A DNA stretch of 64,000 bases from Nitrospirota bacterium. GTDB taxonomy: Bacteria > Nitrospirota > Nitrospiria > JACQBZ01. The DNA lies in NCBI GenBank assembly GCA_016201865.1, contig JACQCA010000039.1, positions 1 through 64,000 on the forward strand, given 5' to 3'. The notes beneath the pieces are model-generated. The model worked only from the letters and a program-made list of their open reading frames with translations. It ran no database searches and was not told the origin of the DNA. Positions 11,101-22,204 of the stretch are shown one piece after another. Numbering within the stretch: position 1 is the first letter of the stretch; each line of letters begins with the position of its first letter. The position numbers and the translations under genes were made by a program.

Positions 11101-13125
11101 TTAGGGTTCATCCGTGAATCGGGCCAGGGCAAACCGCGCGGACTGTTGCACCAACCGATCCGGGTCGTCCTGGGCCATTCGTTCGAGGGATTCGCGGGCC
11201 GATAGATCCTTGAGCTTTCCGAGCGCCTGCGCCGCGGTCGCGCGGATCCCCCAATTTTTATGCTCCAGGAAAACCTGAATTCTGCGCGCAATTCCCGTGT
11301 CGCCGATCTCTCCCAGGACGGCGATCGCCGACTTCACGACATCCGGGTCATGGCTCGCCGCCATCTCAAAGATCGGAGGGACCAATCGCCCGTCTTTAAA
11401 TTTTCCCAACGCTTCCATCACGGCAATCTGTACCACGCCCACTTTATCCTTCAACATTCCCAGCAACAACGTCTTGACCGTCTCGTCTTTTCTCTCTCCC
11501 AATTCCCGGGCGACCGCCGACCGGACCCAGATGTTGTCGTCGGTCAACAGGGGATCGATCTGTTTTAAGAAGTCGATTTCGCGGTGTCTCCCCGCAGCCG
11601 TCAATGCGGTCAGCCGGACTGTCGGATCTTCATCGGCCAGGGCCAGAACCAACAGGTGCGCCACCTCCGGCCCTTCGAATTCGCTCAAGGCCTCGACCGC
11701 CGACCGCCGGACGGTCGGGTCTTCATCCTTCAAACAGAAGGCGAGCTTCGGCAGGGCTTCCGCCGCTTTCATTTTACCGATCACTTTGATCGCATTGCAC
11801 CGAAGCGCCGGTTTGTCGCTCTCAAGGAGTTCGATCAATCGGGCCACAACGACCGGGTTCTTCAACAAGCCCAAGGCCTGGATGGCGCTTTCCTGAACAC
11901 TGACATATTGATCCGCTAAAAGGTCTACGATGGCCTTGGCCGAAGACGGATCTTGGATCCGGCCGAGGGCCAGGGCCGCTGTTTGACGCACATGCCCGTT
12001 CGGGTCGTTCAAAAGGCGGATCAAGGCATTCACGGATCGGCGATCCCCGATCTCCCCGAAGACCCTGGCGATTCCCTCCCGGGTGACCTCGGCGGCCGCG
12101 GCCAGCTCCTGCAACAAGACATCCGCCGCCCCCTGTTTCATGCGGATCAGGGCCTTGACGGCGTCTTCACAAAGCGGGCTGTCGATCATCTTAACGACGC
12201 GGCTCGCCGCCGTCGCATCCCCCATCCAGCCCAGCGCCTTCACCGCCGCGAGCCTTACCTTTTCATCCGATTGATCCAAGGCCTCCAGCAAAAAAATCGC
12301 CGCTTTTTTATCATACGCCTGTCGTAAACGGTCCGTAACGCCCCTCTGATGCTCCGGAGGGATCCTCTCATAGTGATCCACAAGCGCCTTAAGCGCGGAC
12401 TCCTTGACCTTTTGACTCCCTTCCTGCAAGGCCGTCAGGATCGGCGCAACGACCGCCGGATTTGCAAAGGTTCCGAGGGCCTCCAGCGCCCCCCGTTCCA
12501 GGCCTTTTTTGTTCGCGATCCGGATGATCGGACCCACGGCCCGTTCGTCTCCGATCCGCTCCAATGCTTTGACCGCCGTGAAGCGGATCAGGGGATTTTC
12601 GGTTTGCAGCAGAGGGATTAAGACCTCGACGGCTCGAACATCCCGGAGCTTGCCCAACGCCTCGATCGCCGCGCCTCTCACATTTTCATCGACATCGTTC
12701 AGCGCCATGATCAGCTCTTGGACGGCCTGCTTATCCCCGATTTCGCCCAGGATCTCGATCAGGATCTTTTTGACGTCCTTATCGGCCATTCGAAGATGCG
12801 TCAACAACAGCGGCAGTCCGACCCTGCCGATCTGGATCAACGACTCTTCCGCCGCATTCCGTTTTCCTACATTGCCTTCCAGATAGAGCACCTGGATCAA
12901 CTGTTCCGCCAGATGTTCGTTTTGCTCCCGGTTCGTCACGGCGATGACGGCCGTCTTGCGGACGCGCCATTCCGGATCGCCCAGCATCTCGATCAAATAC
13001 GTCACGAACCGCGGGTCTTTCAGCAGGGCCAACTTTTCGACCGCATGCAGACGGACTTCCGGATTCCCGTCCTGAAGTTCTTTGAGGATCTGCTGGGTCT
13101 CTTTCTCCATACGTTCTCCCGTCAC
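11101..13125 (-). CDS. HEAT-repeat protein
   Basis: 674 aa of tandem HEAT units (AVxALxxIGDxRAVxPLIxxL). Confidence 0.9.
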   Translation of the reverse strand: MTGERMEKETQQILKELQDGNPEVRLHAVEKLALLKDPRFVTYLIEMLGDPEWRVRKTAVIAVTNREQNEHLAEQLIQVLYLEGNVGKRNAAEESLIQIGRVGLPLLLTHLRMADKDVKKILIEILGEIGDKQAVQELIMALNDVDENVRGAAIEALGKLRDVRAVEVLIPLLQTENPLIRFTAVKALERIGDERAVGPIIRIANKKGLERGALEALGTFANPAVVAPILTALQEGSQKVKESALKALVDHYERIPPEHQRGVTDRLRQAYDKKAAIFLLEALDQSDEKVRLAAVKALGWMGDATAASRVVKMIDSPLCEDAVKALIRMKQGAADVLLQELAAAAEVTREGIARVFGEIGDRRSVNALIRLLNDPNGHVRQTAALALGRIQDPSSAKAIVDLLADQYVSVQESAIQALGLLKNPVVVARLIELLESDKPALRCNAIKVIGKMKAAEALPKLAFCLKDEDPTVRRSAVEALSEFEGPEVAHLLVLALADEDPTVRLTALTAAGRHREIDFLKQIDPLLTDDNIWVRSAVARELGERKDETVKTLLLGMLKDKVGVVQIAVMEALGKFKDGRLVPPIFEMAASHDPDVVKSAIAVLGEIGDTGIARRIQVFLEHKNWGIRATAAQALGKLKDLSARESLERMAQDDPDRLVQQSARFALARFTDEP

Positions 13126-13131
13126 TCCGGA

Positions 13132-14190
13132 TCAGGCCCGTCGCTGCATTTCGGCTTTTCGCTTCTCGATAAAATCGTCAATGGCTTCTCGATAATAATC
13201 CGTGGACACGACGATTGCGGAAGGAACGCGGCTCTCATACAGTTTCTTCCCTTCATCGATTTCTTCATGAAGGACTTCATAAAAGGTGCCGTTACGAATC
13301 CCCTCTTCAATCGCCCTTTGATTGTAAAGCGCAATATCCGATATGATGATCCGGGCCAGCCGTTTGGCCGTCTCATGCGCCGCCGGATCTTCGACTCTCT
13401 TCGGCTTCGGCGGTGGTTTTTTCAAATCCTCCGCGGGCGCTTTTTCGACGGTCGTTTTCCCTTCCTTCTCCAGCAGATCCTCAAACACGCCGTCCAGGGT
13501 CATGGCCGGCTCACTCGGACCGGATGAACGCGGTTGAGTCGCCGTCGCCGTACGGATCGGCGATTGGGGCGGCGGCTCGGCCGCCGTCCGGACCGTTTCG
13601 GTCGGCGGGGCCGTCTCCGGGATCGGACGGCTTCGGGTCCCAAGGATCCGATGGATTTTCGACAGGAGTTGATCCTGAATATGATGGCGTTCGACATAGT
13701 CGTCGGCCCCGTACAGCGAGTCCGGTTCTCGTTTATACCGGGTCTTATCATAGATCGACGCCAAGAGGATGACGCCGATCTCTTTTAGATCGCTGCGTTT
13801 CCGAATGAGCTCGGCGATTTCGAAACCGTGGATCTCCGGAAAGCCGACGTCTACAATGAGAACGGCCGGTCTTTCCTTTTCCAGCCGGGTCATGATGTCT
13901 TGTCCCGGACCGACCGTCACCCATTCAAAACCTTCGGTCGTCAAGACCTCCCGGATCATCTCATTGCTGGCCTCTCCCTCCACCGCCGCCATCACCCGTT
14001 TCTCATTCAACGCCGGCGAGGACGGACGAGACCCGGAGGCCGCGCCGGCCGTCGGAGCGGAATCGAGACCGACCACCAGAGAAACCCGGAGGGCGGCTTG
14101 ACAGACGGCGCAGGTCATTTGAACATCTTTTCGCAGCGGGATCTGTTCGAGTTGAAGAACATTCTGACATTTCGGACAAATGGCCGACAT
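13132..14190 (-). CDS. Zn-ribbon + receiver domain protein with C-terminal extension
   Basis: 352 aa; CPKCQ...CAVCQ zinc ribbon, receiver core LIVDVGFPEIHGFEI. Confidence 0.75.
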   Translation of the reverse strand: MSAICPKCQNVLQLEQIPLRKDVQMTCAVCQAALRVSLVVGLDSAPTAGAASGSRPSSPALNEKRVMAAVEGEASNEMIREVLTTEGFEWVTVGPGQDIMTRLEKERPAVLIVDVGFPEIHGFEIAELIRKRSDLKEIGVILLASIYDKTRYKREPDSLYGADDYVERHHIQDQLLSKIHRILGTRSRPIPETAPPTETVRTAAEPPPQSPIRTATATQPRSSGPSEPAMTLDGVFEDLLEKEGKTTVEKAPAEDLKKPPPKPKRVEDPAAHETAKRLARIIISDIALYNQRAIEEGIRNGTFYEVLHEEIDEGKKLYESRVPSAIVVSTDYYREAIDDFIEKRKAEMQRRA

Positions 14191-14217
14191 TCGTATTCTC
14201 CTTAAAAACCTTGCGCG

Positions 14218-16500
14218 TTACAGTTTAAATTTATCGATCTCGGCCGAAAGCCGCGTGGCCTGTTTCATCAATTCCTCAACCGCCCTGCCCGCTTTTCCGA
14301 TCGTGTCCACATTTTGCTCCACCACCGCCTTGATCCGAGCCACGGCCTTTAAGATATGGGCGCCTTCCTCGGCTTGCTGACCGGTGGTCTGCGCAATTTC
14401 CTTCACCTGGCGGCTTACCCGCTCGACGATTTCGTTGATCTGCTTATTGCCGATCGACTGTTCCTGCGTGGCATTTTTCACCTTGGACGCAACGTCCTTC
14501 ATTTTTTCGGTCGAACTGATGATCAGCTCGGATCCCTTAAACTGCTCATGGGTCGCATGGGCGATCTGCTGAACCATATCGGTCACGTGTTGCATGGAGT
14601 CCGCAACATGCTTGACGCCCAAGGTCTGTTCCTCCGTCGCGCGCGCGATTTCCTGAATGCGATCGGTCGACTGTTTCGAGCTTTCCAGGATCTTCTCCAG
14701 CGCCGACCCGGCTTCGCCGGCCAGATGAACGCCCTCCGCAACGCTTTTCGTTCCCCGACTGATCGCCAGCACGGCATTTTTGCTTTCATCCTGCAAGGCT
14801 CGAATGATCTCATGGATCTCATTCGTCGAGGTGGCCGTTCGATCCGCCAGTTCCTTGATTTCCTGGGCCACCACCGCAAAACTCCTGCCGTGTTCGCCGG
14901 CCTGGGCCGCGATGATGGCGGCATTGAGGGCCAACAGGTTGGTCTGTTCGGCCACTTCGTCGATCACGTTCAGGATCTTGCCGATGCTTTCGGTTCGGGT
15001 CTTCAGATTCTGGATCACGGCGTTGACCTGTTGAGAATATTCCTGAATCCTGCCGATGCCCTGGATCGTCATTTCGGTGGCCCGGCGGCCGCGCTCCGCA
15101 TCCTCCGTCACCCCTTTGGACAACTGAACCGTATCCATGACGTTCGAACGGATCTGCTTGATCGACATATCCATCTCGGACATCGCGGCCGCCGTGTCCT
15201 CGGCCGCTTTATTGAGACTGACGACACTCTCATCGACCTGTTTCACGGAAGACGACATCTCGAGGATGGACGCCGTCGAGTCTTCCACACCCGATGATAG
15301 GACCGCCGCGCTGCGCGCGATTTCATCGATCGAGGACGACATCTGCAGGATCGCGATTGCGGTTTCCTCCGCCAGCGCCGACAACGCCTCGGCATTCGCC
15401 GCCACGCGATGGATCGAGGCGTTCACAGCCTCGACCGCCCCCGCGGTGGTCTCGACGGACTGCATCTGGATCTTCGAGCCCTCTTCGATCTGTTGTGTCC
15501 CGATCAGCACCTCCTGAGAAACGGTTTTGACTTGTTTTGAGGTCCGTGAGACTTGAGCGATGATCCGATGGAGTGTCTCGATGAATTTATTGAACCACCG
15601 CGCCACATCCCCGATCTCGTCCTGATAATTCACCGCGATCCGGGCGGTCAGGTCTCCTTCTCCTTCGGCGATGTCCTTCACGCAACCGACCACGTTATTC
15701 ACGGGCGTTAAAACGACGCGTCTCATCAAAAATCGAAGAAACGCGATGAGAACCGCCACCGTCGTCAGAGAAGCCAGAAAAAGATACCATTGGCTCTGTT
15801 TCAATGCGGCATTCATTCCTTCCAGGGATGTCGAAATCATCAAGACGCCTCGAAGCCGATGCTCCGCTCCGTGACACAAGGCGCATTTGGGAAAATTGGG
15901 GAGCGGCCTCAGATACGTCATGACCGAAACCCCGTCGATCTCTTCTGAATAAACGGCGTCCAGCAGTCCCCGCTTTAGGGCGTCTTCCTGGGTGCCGGCC
16001 AAGGCGGTGTCGCTCAAAACCCGAACGGTCTGATCGAGATAATTCCTAAACTCGGGGTTGTCCGTTCCGGAGGCCGTGTTCATCTTCAGATCCGGATGGT
16101 CCCGTTCCCACTCCGGTTTGTACAAGGTGGAAATTCTTTTCTTGACGTCGTCCAGCGTTTTAAAATCCATAAAGGCCTTATCCCGGCCCCGGCCCTCGCC
16201 GACATACGCGGCGTCCCCGCGCACGATCTGGATGCGTTTAATGCCCTCTAACTTTTTCAGATCCTCCATCAGAAACCGCACAACGTCCGCTCGGAAGGCC
16301 ATCATGTCGCGGTCCAGCGTTTCATGGATGGTGTCCGCCACCAGTTTGGACTTCTCGCGTTCATCCCCGATAAAATTTTTCCTTTCCTTCGACGACATAA
16401 TGAAGAAGATTCCGGTAAAACTGATGATTAAAACGATGAGAATCAGCGAGAGGATCTTGTATTCCAGACGCCGCACGATGAAGTCGAAAAGGGATCTCAT
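14218..16500 (-). CDS. methyl-accepting chemotaxis protein with CXXCH motif in the extracytoplasmic sensor
   Basis: 760 aa; N-terminal TM, periplasmic region containing [16 protein letters not shown], second TM, HAMP, MCP hairpin ([39 protein letters not shown]). Confidence 0.92.
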   Translation of the reverse strand: MRSLFDFIVRRLEYKILSLILIVLIISFTGIFFIMSSKERKNFIGDEREKSKLVADTIHETLDRDMMAFRADVVRFLMEDLKKLEGIKRIQIVRGDAAYVGEGRGRDKAFMDFKTLDDVKKRISTLYKPEWERDHPDLKMNTASGTDNPEFRNYLDQTVRVLSDTALAGTQEDALKRGLLDAVYSEEIDGVSVMTYLRPLPNFPKCALCHGAEHRLRGVLMISTSLEGMNAALKQSQWYLFLASLTTVAVLIAFLRFLMRRVVLTPVNNVVGCVKDIAEGEGDLTARIAVNYQDEIGDVARWFNKFIETLHRIIAQVSRTSKQVKTVSQEVLIGTQQIEEGSKIQMQSVETTAGAVEAVNASIHRVAANAEALSALAEETAIAILQMSSSIDEIARSAAVLSSGVEDSTASILEMSSSVKQVDESVVSLNKAAEDTAAAMSEMDMSIKQIRSNVMDTVQLSKGVTEDAERGRRATEMTIQGIGRIQEYSQQVNAVIQNLKTRTESIGKILNVIDEVAEQTNLLALNAAIIAAQAGEHGRSFAVVAQEIKELADRTATSTNEIHEIIRALQDESKNAVLAISRGTKSVAEGVHLAGEAGSALEKILESSKQSTDRIQEIARATEEQTLGVKHVADSMQHVTDMVQQIAHATHEQFKGSELIISSTEKMKDVASKVKNATQEQSIGNKQINEIVERVSRQVKEIAQTTGQQAEEGAHILKAVARIKAVVEQNVDTIGKAGRAVEELMKQATRLSAEIDKFKL

Positions 16501-16503
16501 CCG

Positions 16504-16980
16504 TCAAATCCCCTCCAGCCGCGCCTGCTCGTCGCCGGACAGCAAGGTATCCGGGGATAAGATGAACAGCAGTTGCTCATTCACCTTACAAACCCCGCGA
16601 AGGTGTTTTGAACCGGTCCCCTTAAAGATATGTTGCGGAGCCTGAATCTGTCCTTCATCAACGGAGAGAACCTGCTGGACTTCGTCCACCACAATGCCGA
16701 TGGTTTTGTCATGGACGCGGACGATCAGGATATGATTGGGACGGCGGTCGGTCTTCGAGAGCAACTGAAGTCGTTTCTTGAGATCCAGAACCGGGATGAC
16801 GCGGTTGCGCAGATCCACCACCCCTTCGATGAACTCGGGCGATTGGGGAAGGGGGGTGGCCTTCTTATAATAAATAATCTCGATGATCTTGGTGATATCA
16901 ATCGCGTATTGCTTATCGTCCACCTTAAAACTGACGACCTGAAATTCACCGGCCTTGTCCTTGCTCTCCGTCTTCGGCAT
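16504..16980 (-). CDS. cheW: chemotaxis protein CheW
   Basis: 158 aa; FKVDDKQYAIDITKIIEII, GVVDLRNRVIPVLDLKKRL. Confidence 0.92.
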   Translation of the reverse strand: MPKTESKDKAGEFQVVSFKVDDKQYAIDITKIIEIIYYKKATPLPQSPEFIEGVVDLRNRVIPVLDLKKRLQLLSKTDRRPNHILIVRVHDKTIGIVVDEVQQVLSVDEGQIQAPQHIFKGTGSKHLRGVCKVNEQLLFILSPDTLLSGDEQARLEGI

Positions 16981-16989
16981 GGATGCCCC

Positions 16990-19134
16990 TCACGACTTTA
17001 CCTTGAAGCGTCCGATGGATTGTTTAAGATGCTCCGCCTGTTTGGCCAGATCCTCGACCATCGTGTTCATTTCGGACACCACCTTCACGCTCTGCCGCGA
17101 GAGGCTCCGCCCGTCTTCCACCGAACGCATGATCACCTCACTTTCACGTTTCTGTTCATTGATGGCATGGGCGATCTGTTGGACGCGTTCCGTGACGTTT
17201 CCGACCGCTTTGGTGATCTGACGGCTCCCCTTGGCCTGTTCTTCCGTCGACATCTTGACCTGACGGGTCATGTCCCTCATCCGCTCGGAGGCCTGCATGA
17301 TCTGCTCGCTGCCCCGGCTCTGTTCCTGGGTCGCCTTGGAAATCTGCTGCACCATGGTGTTGATACGCTGGATGGAGTCGGTCACCAGTCGAATTCCCCG
17401 CGTCTGTTCGACCGTGGCCCGTTCGATCTCCCGGGCCATCCCCGTGGATTTGGTGGCCGTATCGAGGATCTTCTTGAGGGCCTCCCCCGCCTCCAAGGAG
17501 AGGCGCACCCCCTCTTCAGTGCTCTTGGCCCCGTCCCGGACCGATTCCACGGCGTCCTTGGCCTCGGCCTGCACATTGCCGATCAACTGGGCGATTTCTT
17601 TCGTGGACGTCCCGGTGCGATCCGCAAGATTTTTAATTTCATCCGCCACCACGGCAAAACCTTTTCCCTGCTCGCCGGCCTGCGCGGCCAGAATGGCGGC
17701 GTTTAACGCCAACAGATTGGTCTGTTTCGTCACCTCATCAATGACCGTCAGGATCTTGCCGATCTGCTCCGAACGTTCGCCCAGGCGATTGATGACATCC
17801 GCCGATTTGACGACGGTTTCCCGAATCTTATTCATCCCGGAAATCGTTTTCTCGATGGATTTCATCCCCAGCTCTTTCGCATCTTTGGTGACCTGCTCCG
17901 AGAGCATCGCGGACTCTTTCGCATGGTTCTCCACCTCGCGGACGGTGCTGTTGATTTCATTGACGGCGGACGCCGTTTCTTCGGCGGCGGAGGAAAGGAT
18001 CGTCACGTTGTCGGCAACCTGCTTGACGGAAGCGGACATTTGGATGATGGAGGACGAGGTGTCGTCCACCGCCGTCGACAGTCCGGCGGAATTGTTCGCC
18101 ACCTCCCCGATCGAGGAGCTCATCTCCAGGATCGAGGAGGAGGTTTCTTCGGCTGAAGAAGAAAGAATCTCGACGCCCTCCGCGATCTGCTTGATCGAGC
18201 CGTTCATCTGTTCGATCGAAGAGGCCGCCTTTTCGGTCGAGCCGGCCTGGGTCTGAGCGCCCTCATACATCTGCTTGCTGCTGGTATTTAATCGGCCGGA
18301 TGTGTGAGCCACATTGTCCGCGACTTCTTGGATCTGTTGGATCATGAGGCTCAGATTGCCGGACATCTTGTCGAAGGTCGCCCCTAAAACGCCCACCTCG
18401 TCTTGGGAAGTGGCATGAACCTTTTGGGTGAAGTCGCCGTCGGCGATCTTGACGGCGGCGCCCGCCATCTGCTCGATCGGCCGGACGATCAACCGGACAA
18501 AGACGGCCGAGACCGCAATGCCCAGGGCGACCACGATCACGGTCATGAAGATGACCACGGCCACCAGCCCCCTTAACTTCTCATTGAGGCTGCCCGGAGA
18601 AAGCCCGATGCGGACCACCCCGATGCGCTCCGATTCCGACGCCCCGCCCGATTTCGACTCGACGGCCCCGGAAAAATCGCCCTTTGCAACGACGGGAGAC
18701 GCGATGTCGTAGACCGTTTCCATTTTCCTCATCGTGGCCGACTGGACCAGCGGCTCCCTGGCCTCCAACGCGTTCTTCGTGGTCTCGTCCGTCAGCGATT
18801 TGCCGACCTCGGATGCAGTGCTGTGCGCCAGGATCTTTCCTTGACGATCCATGATCATCACGTAGGCCACGTCGGATTCCGCGACGATCCCCTTCACAAA
18901 GCGGTCCAGAACCCCGGTATCCTCGATCGAGACGCCGTAGGTGCTGTTGTAGGCCAGGTTCTTGGCCAGCGAGATGCCTCGCCGTTTGAGTTCCTCCTCA
19001 AGGGAGGTCTTGGTCCGATGAATAAACAGCCATCCCAGGCTTGTGCCGGATACGATCAAGAGCAAGCTGATCAGCGCGATGAATTTAAACCGCAGACCGT
19101 ATCGCCCGCCGCCAATTTTCAGTATCTGCAACAT
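16990..19134 (-). CDS. methyl-accepting chemotaxis protein
   Basis: 714 aa; Cache-like periplasmic domain, HAMP, MCP signalling hairpin. Confidence 0.95.
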   Translation of the reverse strand: MLQILKIGGGRYGLRFKFIALISLLLIVSGTSLGWLFIHRTKTSLEEELKRRGISLAKNLAYNSTYGVSIEDTGVLDRFVKGIVAESDVAYVMIMDRQGKILAHSTASEVGKSLTDETTKNALEAREPLVQSATMRKMETVYDIASPVVAKGDFSGAVESKSGGASESERIGVVRIGLSPGSLNEKLRGLVAVVIFMTVIVVALGIAVSAVFVRLIVRPIEQMAGAAVKIADGDFTQKVHATSQDEVGVLGATFDKMSGNLSLMIQQIQEVADNVAHTSGRLNTSSKQMYEGAQTQAGSTEKAASSIEQMNGSIKQIAEGVEILSSSAEETSSSILEMSSSIGEVANNSAGLSTAVDDTSSSIIQMSASVKQVADNVTILSSAAEETASAVNEINSTVREVENHAKESAMLSEQVTKDAKELGMKSIEKTISGMNKIRETVVKSADVINRLGERSEQIGKILTVIDEVTKQTNLLALNAAILAAQAGEQGKGFAVVADEIKNLADRTGTSTKEIAQLIGNVQAEAKDAVESVRDGAKSTEEGVRLSLEAGEALKKILDTATKSTGMAREIERATVEQTRGIRLVTDSIQRINTMVQQISKATQEQSRGSEQIMQASERMRDMTRQVKMSTEEQAKGSRQITKAVGNVTERVQQIAHAINEQKRESEVIMRSVEDGRSLSRQSVKVVSEMNTMVEDLAKQAEHLKQSIGRFKVKS

Positions 19135-19166
19135 GGCCCCCTCCCGTTGGTTCGATCAAAGGCGGT

Positions 19167-19745
19167 TCAAGACGCCTTTGAAGGAAATAGCTCGGACAGA
19201 TTAGAAATAATATCCGCGGTAAACCGTCTGATCTGTTCGGAATCGACTTCCGATCCCAGGGTTCGGAATAATTCCGTAAACGTCTTTTTGATCTTTGTGT
19301 CCGCGGCAAAATCCTTTTTCTGGGCATACGGGGACAACAGCTCATAGTTCAGTCGGGCGATCTTGAGCAGCGTCTTAGAACCATCCGGTGATGCCGCCGC
19401 CTGCTGGAGCGCTTCGTCCAAGAGATCCTTAACATCCAGGACGATTAAGGCCTGCACGCTTAATAGAATTTCATCCGGGTCCCCTTTGTCCACGGCCTTC
19501 TTGATCCCTTTCGAGGGGTTATCTTTGAACTTCGTCCCGATATGATTCACGATCGGCGAAAGGACAGTCAACGATCCCATCACCTTGGCGTATTCTTTCC
19601 GATCCGCAAAATTGAGCATGGACTGGTAAACCTCCACCGGCGGAACCCCCACCGCGTTTCGATACGCTTGCGCCAGCGCGCGATCGGCGTTTAGAAAACC
19701 GATCGTCATTGCAACCCAAAAAACAACCGTCATTCGTTGCGTCAT
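19167..19745 (-). CDS. exported hypothetical protein, paralog of the 19901-20500 product
   Basis: Signal peptide ending ALAQ; shares YRNAV.VPPVEVYQSMLNF, DEILLSVQ, IARLNYELLS, QKKDF with the neighbour; start reset to MTQRM with RBS. Confidence 0.8.
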   Translation of the reverse strand: MTQRMTVVFWVAMTIGFLNADRALAQAYRNAVGVPPVEVYQSMLNFADRKEYAKVMGSLTVLSPIVNHIGTKFKDNPSKGIKKAVDKGDPDEILLSVQALIVLDVKDLLDEALQQAAASPDGSKTLLKIARLNYELLSPYAQKKDFAADTKIKKTFTELFRTLGSEVDSEQIRRFTADIISNLSELFPSKAS

Positions 19746-19761
19746 GGGACACCTCTCCGGG

Positions 19762-19863
19762 TTAAAAGTCCAGCACCGCCTGGGCACCTCTCACAAAAAC
19801 CGCCGATATCAGCCCTGCCATGCAAAGGGCAAGACATGAAAGATCATATTTTTTAACGCGCAT
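19762..19863 (-). CDS. small ORF, 33 aa, signal-peptide-like (MRVKKYDLSCLALCMAGLISAVFVRGAQAVLDF)
   Basis: GGAGG ribosome-binding site ~5 nt upstream; KK + hydrophobic core + AQA; not in the supplied ORF track. Confidence 0.5.
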   Translation of the reverse strand: MRVKKYDLSCLALCMAGLISAVFVRGAQAVLDF

Positions 19864-19900
19864 TCGACCCTCCGCGGGTTGATCCTCCGTCATCATTTCC

Positions 19901-20500
19901 TTATGCCCCTTTTACCACAAATACTTTCGACAGGTTAAAGACAATTTCCACCCATAGTCGCTTGAGCTGATTCGTATTGACCCGGGTCTTCTCGGCCGAG
20001 TAGAGCGATTCCGATCCCAGCAGCCGGAAGGAGTCCGTAAAATTCTTCTTGATCTTCTGGTCTGCGGGAAAATCCTTTTTCTGGACATAAGACGACAAGA
20101 GTTCGTAGTTCAGGCGGGCGGTTCTGACCTGTGTCTTGGAAGCCTCCGGCGATTGGTCGACCTGTCTAATCGCCTCGTCCAGCAGATCTTTCATATCCAG
20201 GATAATCAGGGTCTGAACGCTCAGCAGTATTTCATCCGGACGGCCTTTATCAATGGCCTTTTTGATCCCATCCAAAGGATTGTCCGTAAACTTTGCCGTG
20301 ATATGATTCACAATCGGCGCGAGGGTATTCAACGAGCCGATCACTTTGGCATATTCTTTCTGGTCCACAAAATTCAGCATGGACTGATACACTTCGACCG
20401 GAGGAACCTGCACCGCATTGCGGTAGGACTGGGCCCGGACATCATGGGCGTCGATAAAAATCAATGCCGTTAAAAAAAGAAGAACCCGACACCGCATCAT
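19901..20500 (-). CDS. exported hypothetical protein, paralog of the 19167-19745 product
   Basis: Signal peptide MMRCRVLLFLTALIFIDAHDVRAQ; mature region aligns to the paralog. Confidence 0.8.
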   Translation of the reverse strand: MMRCRVLLFLTALIFIDAHDVRAQSYRNAVQVPPVEVYQSMLNFVDQKEYAKVIGSLNTLAPIVNHITAKFTDNPLDGIKKAIDKGRPDEILLSVQTLIILDMKDLLDEAIRQVDQSPEASKTQVRTARLNYELLSSYVQKKDFPADQKIKKNFTDSFRLLGSESLYSAEKTRVNTNQLKRLWVEIVFNLSKVFVVKGA

Positions 20501-20561
20501 GTCATCCTCAACCTCGGCGCCTGATGACCACCGTTCAATGGAAAACGCCGCACTCCAAGTG

Positions 20562-21284
20562 CTATTCCGACGTGATTGCTTTTTCAAGGTCCAAAAGAAT
20601 CAAAAGACGCCCGTTGACGCGCGCCATGCCTTTGAGATGTCCGGATAACGAACCGCCGCCGGTCGTCGGGGGCGGCTCGATCTGACTCGACTTTACTTTG
20701 ACCACTTCGGTCACCTGATCCGCAATCAGGCCGATCAATCCTTTTTCAAGTACGACCACCACGATCCGCGTCGCGCGGTCGGGAAGCGATTCGGTCAATC
20801 CCAAACGCGTTCGAAGATCAAAAACTGGAATGATCATCCCGCGGAGTGAAATGATTCCTTTGATGAACGGCCTTGTTCTCGGAACCGATGTAATCTCGAC
20901 CGATCGGATGATCTCCTTGATCATCAGAATATCGATGGTATATTCTTCATCCGCCAATCGAAAGGCCAGCAGCTCCAGGATCATTTCGGATTCGGCCGCA
21001 GCCGCCTCCGGCCTATCGGGGGCGTCAAGCGGCACGACAGACGAATCCGCCGGTGGGGTCTCCGACGTCGTATCCGGCAAGACAGGCGAATCCTTCACTT
21101 CAGCCGTTTCGCTCAGGACAACCGTCGGTCGTGCGGCTTCCGCGGTGGTTTCACCGGTTTTCCCCAAGGGGGGGCTGAAAGAAACCGTCTCGGGCGAGGC
21201 GGCCGCCGTCCCTCTCGTTCGCTTGGGGTTTCCAACGGCCGACGTTCGTTTCCGCCTCTTGCTTTTCGCCATGGGGTCCTTCAA
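20562..21284 (-). CDS. CheW-domain protein with N-terminal low-complexity extension
   Basis: 240 aa; FRLADEEYTIDILMIKEIIRSVEITSVPRTRPFIKGIISLRGMIIPVFDLRTRL. Confidence 0.9.
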   Translation of the reverse strand: MKDPMAKSKRRKRTSAVGNPKRTRGTAAASPETVSFSPPLGKTGETTAEAARPTVVLSETAEVKDSPVLPDTTSETPPADSSVVPLDAPDRPEAAAAESEMILELLAFRLADEEYTIDILMIKEIIRSVEITSVPRTRPFIKGIISLRGMIIPVFDLRTRLGLTESLPDRATRIVVVVLEKGLIGLIADQVTEVVKVKSSQIEPPPTTGGGSLSGHLKGMARVNGRLLILLDLEKAITSE

Positions 21285-22204
21285 ACCGTAACGATGCAGT
21301 TGCGTCCTTGGGACTTGGCCCTATAGAGCGCGTCGTCCGCGCGTTCTAAGAGCGCCTCGTGATCATCGGGACTGTCCGGATAGAGCGTTGTGATCCCCAT
21401 GCTCACGGTGATCCGAATCGGCCGTCGGGCCCCGACTTTTTCAAAGGCATGTCCTTCAACGGACTTCCGGACCCGTTCGGCCAAGCCTTGGGTCCCGTCC
21501 GGACGGGCCTGCTGTGGAAAAACCAGCGTGAATTCATCCCCGCCGTATCGAGCCGCAAAATCGTAGCCGCGGATTAAGTCGCCCAACAGCCCTCCCAATT
21601 CCTTTAATACATGGTCTCCGCGCGTGTGGCCGTGCGTATCGTTGACCTCCTTAAAGTGATCCACATCCATCATGATGCAGGACAGCATGAATTTAAACCG
21701 CTTGGCCCGATTCACTTCCCGACGCAAGAACTCGATCAAGTATTTTTTATTGTATAAACCGGTCAGCCCGTCAATAATCGAAAGCCGTTCCAATTGGTGA
21801 ATCCGGGTCCGTAAGCTGTCCTGAAGCGCTTTGACTCGAAGCATCGCCTTGATGCGGGCTAGTAATTCCACGGGATGGACCGGTTTGACCAGGAAATCCC
21901 AAGCGCCCCGCTCCAGCCCCTTCACGCGATCCTCAAGATCCGACCGAACGCTCAATAAGATGACGGGAATACCGTTAAAACGTTCGTCGCTCTTTAAGGT
22001 TTCGATGAGTTGAAACCCATCCATCACGGGCATCATCAGATCGGTCAGAATAAGATCCACTTTTTTATCCGAGATCAGCTTGAGGGCTTCAGCGCCGTTG
22101 CTCGCTTCAAGAACGGATTCCAAGGACTTCTCTTTGCGGAGGGTTTGGATGATCTCACGGCGGGTGGTCTTCGAATCATCCACGATCAAAACATTCATAC
22201 CCAT
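21281..22204 (-). CDS. response regulator with GGDEF domain (putative diguanylate cyclase)
   Basis: 307 aa; receiver domain followed by RYGGDEFTLVFP and MDVDHFKEVNDTHGH. Confidence 0.94.
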   Translation of the reverse strand: MGMNVLIVDDSKTTRREIIQTLRKEKSLESVLEASNGAEALKLISDKKVDLILTDLMMPVMDGFQLIETLKSDERFNGIPVILLSVRSDLEDRVKGLERGAWDFLVKPVHPVELLARIKAMLRVKALQDSLRTRIHQLERLSIIDGLTGLYNKKYLIEFLRREVNRAKRFKFMLSCIMMDVDHFKEVNDTHGHTRGDHVLKELGGLLGDLIRGYDFAARYGGDEFTLVFPQQARPDGTQGLAERVRKSVEGHAFEKVGARRPIRITVSMGITTLYPDSPDDHEALLERADDALYRAKSQGRNCIVTV

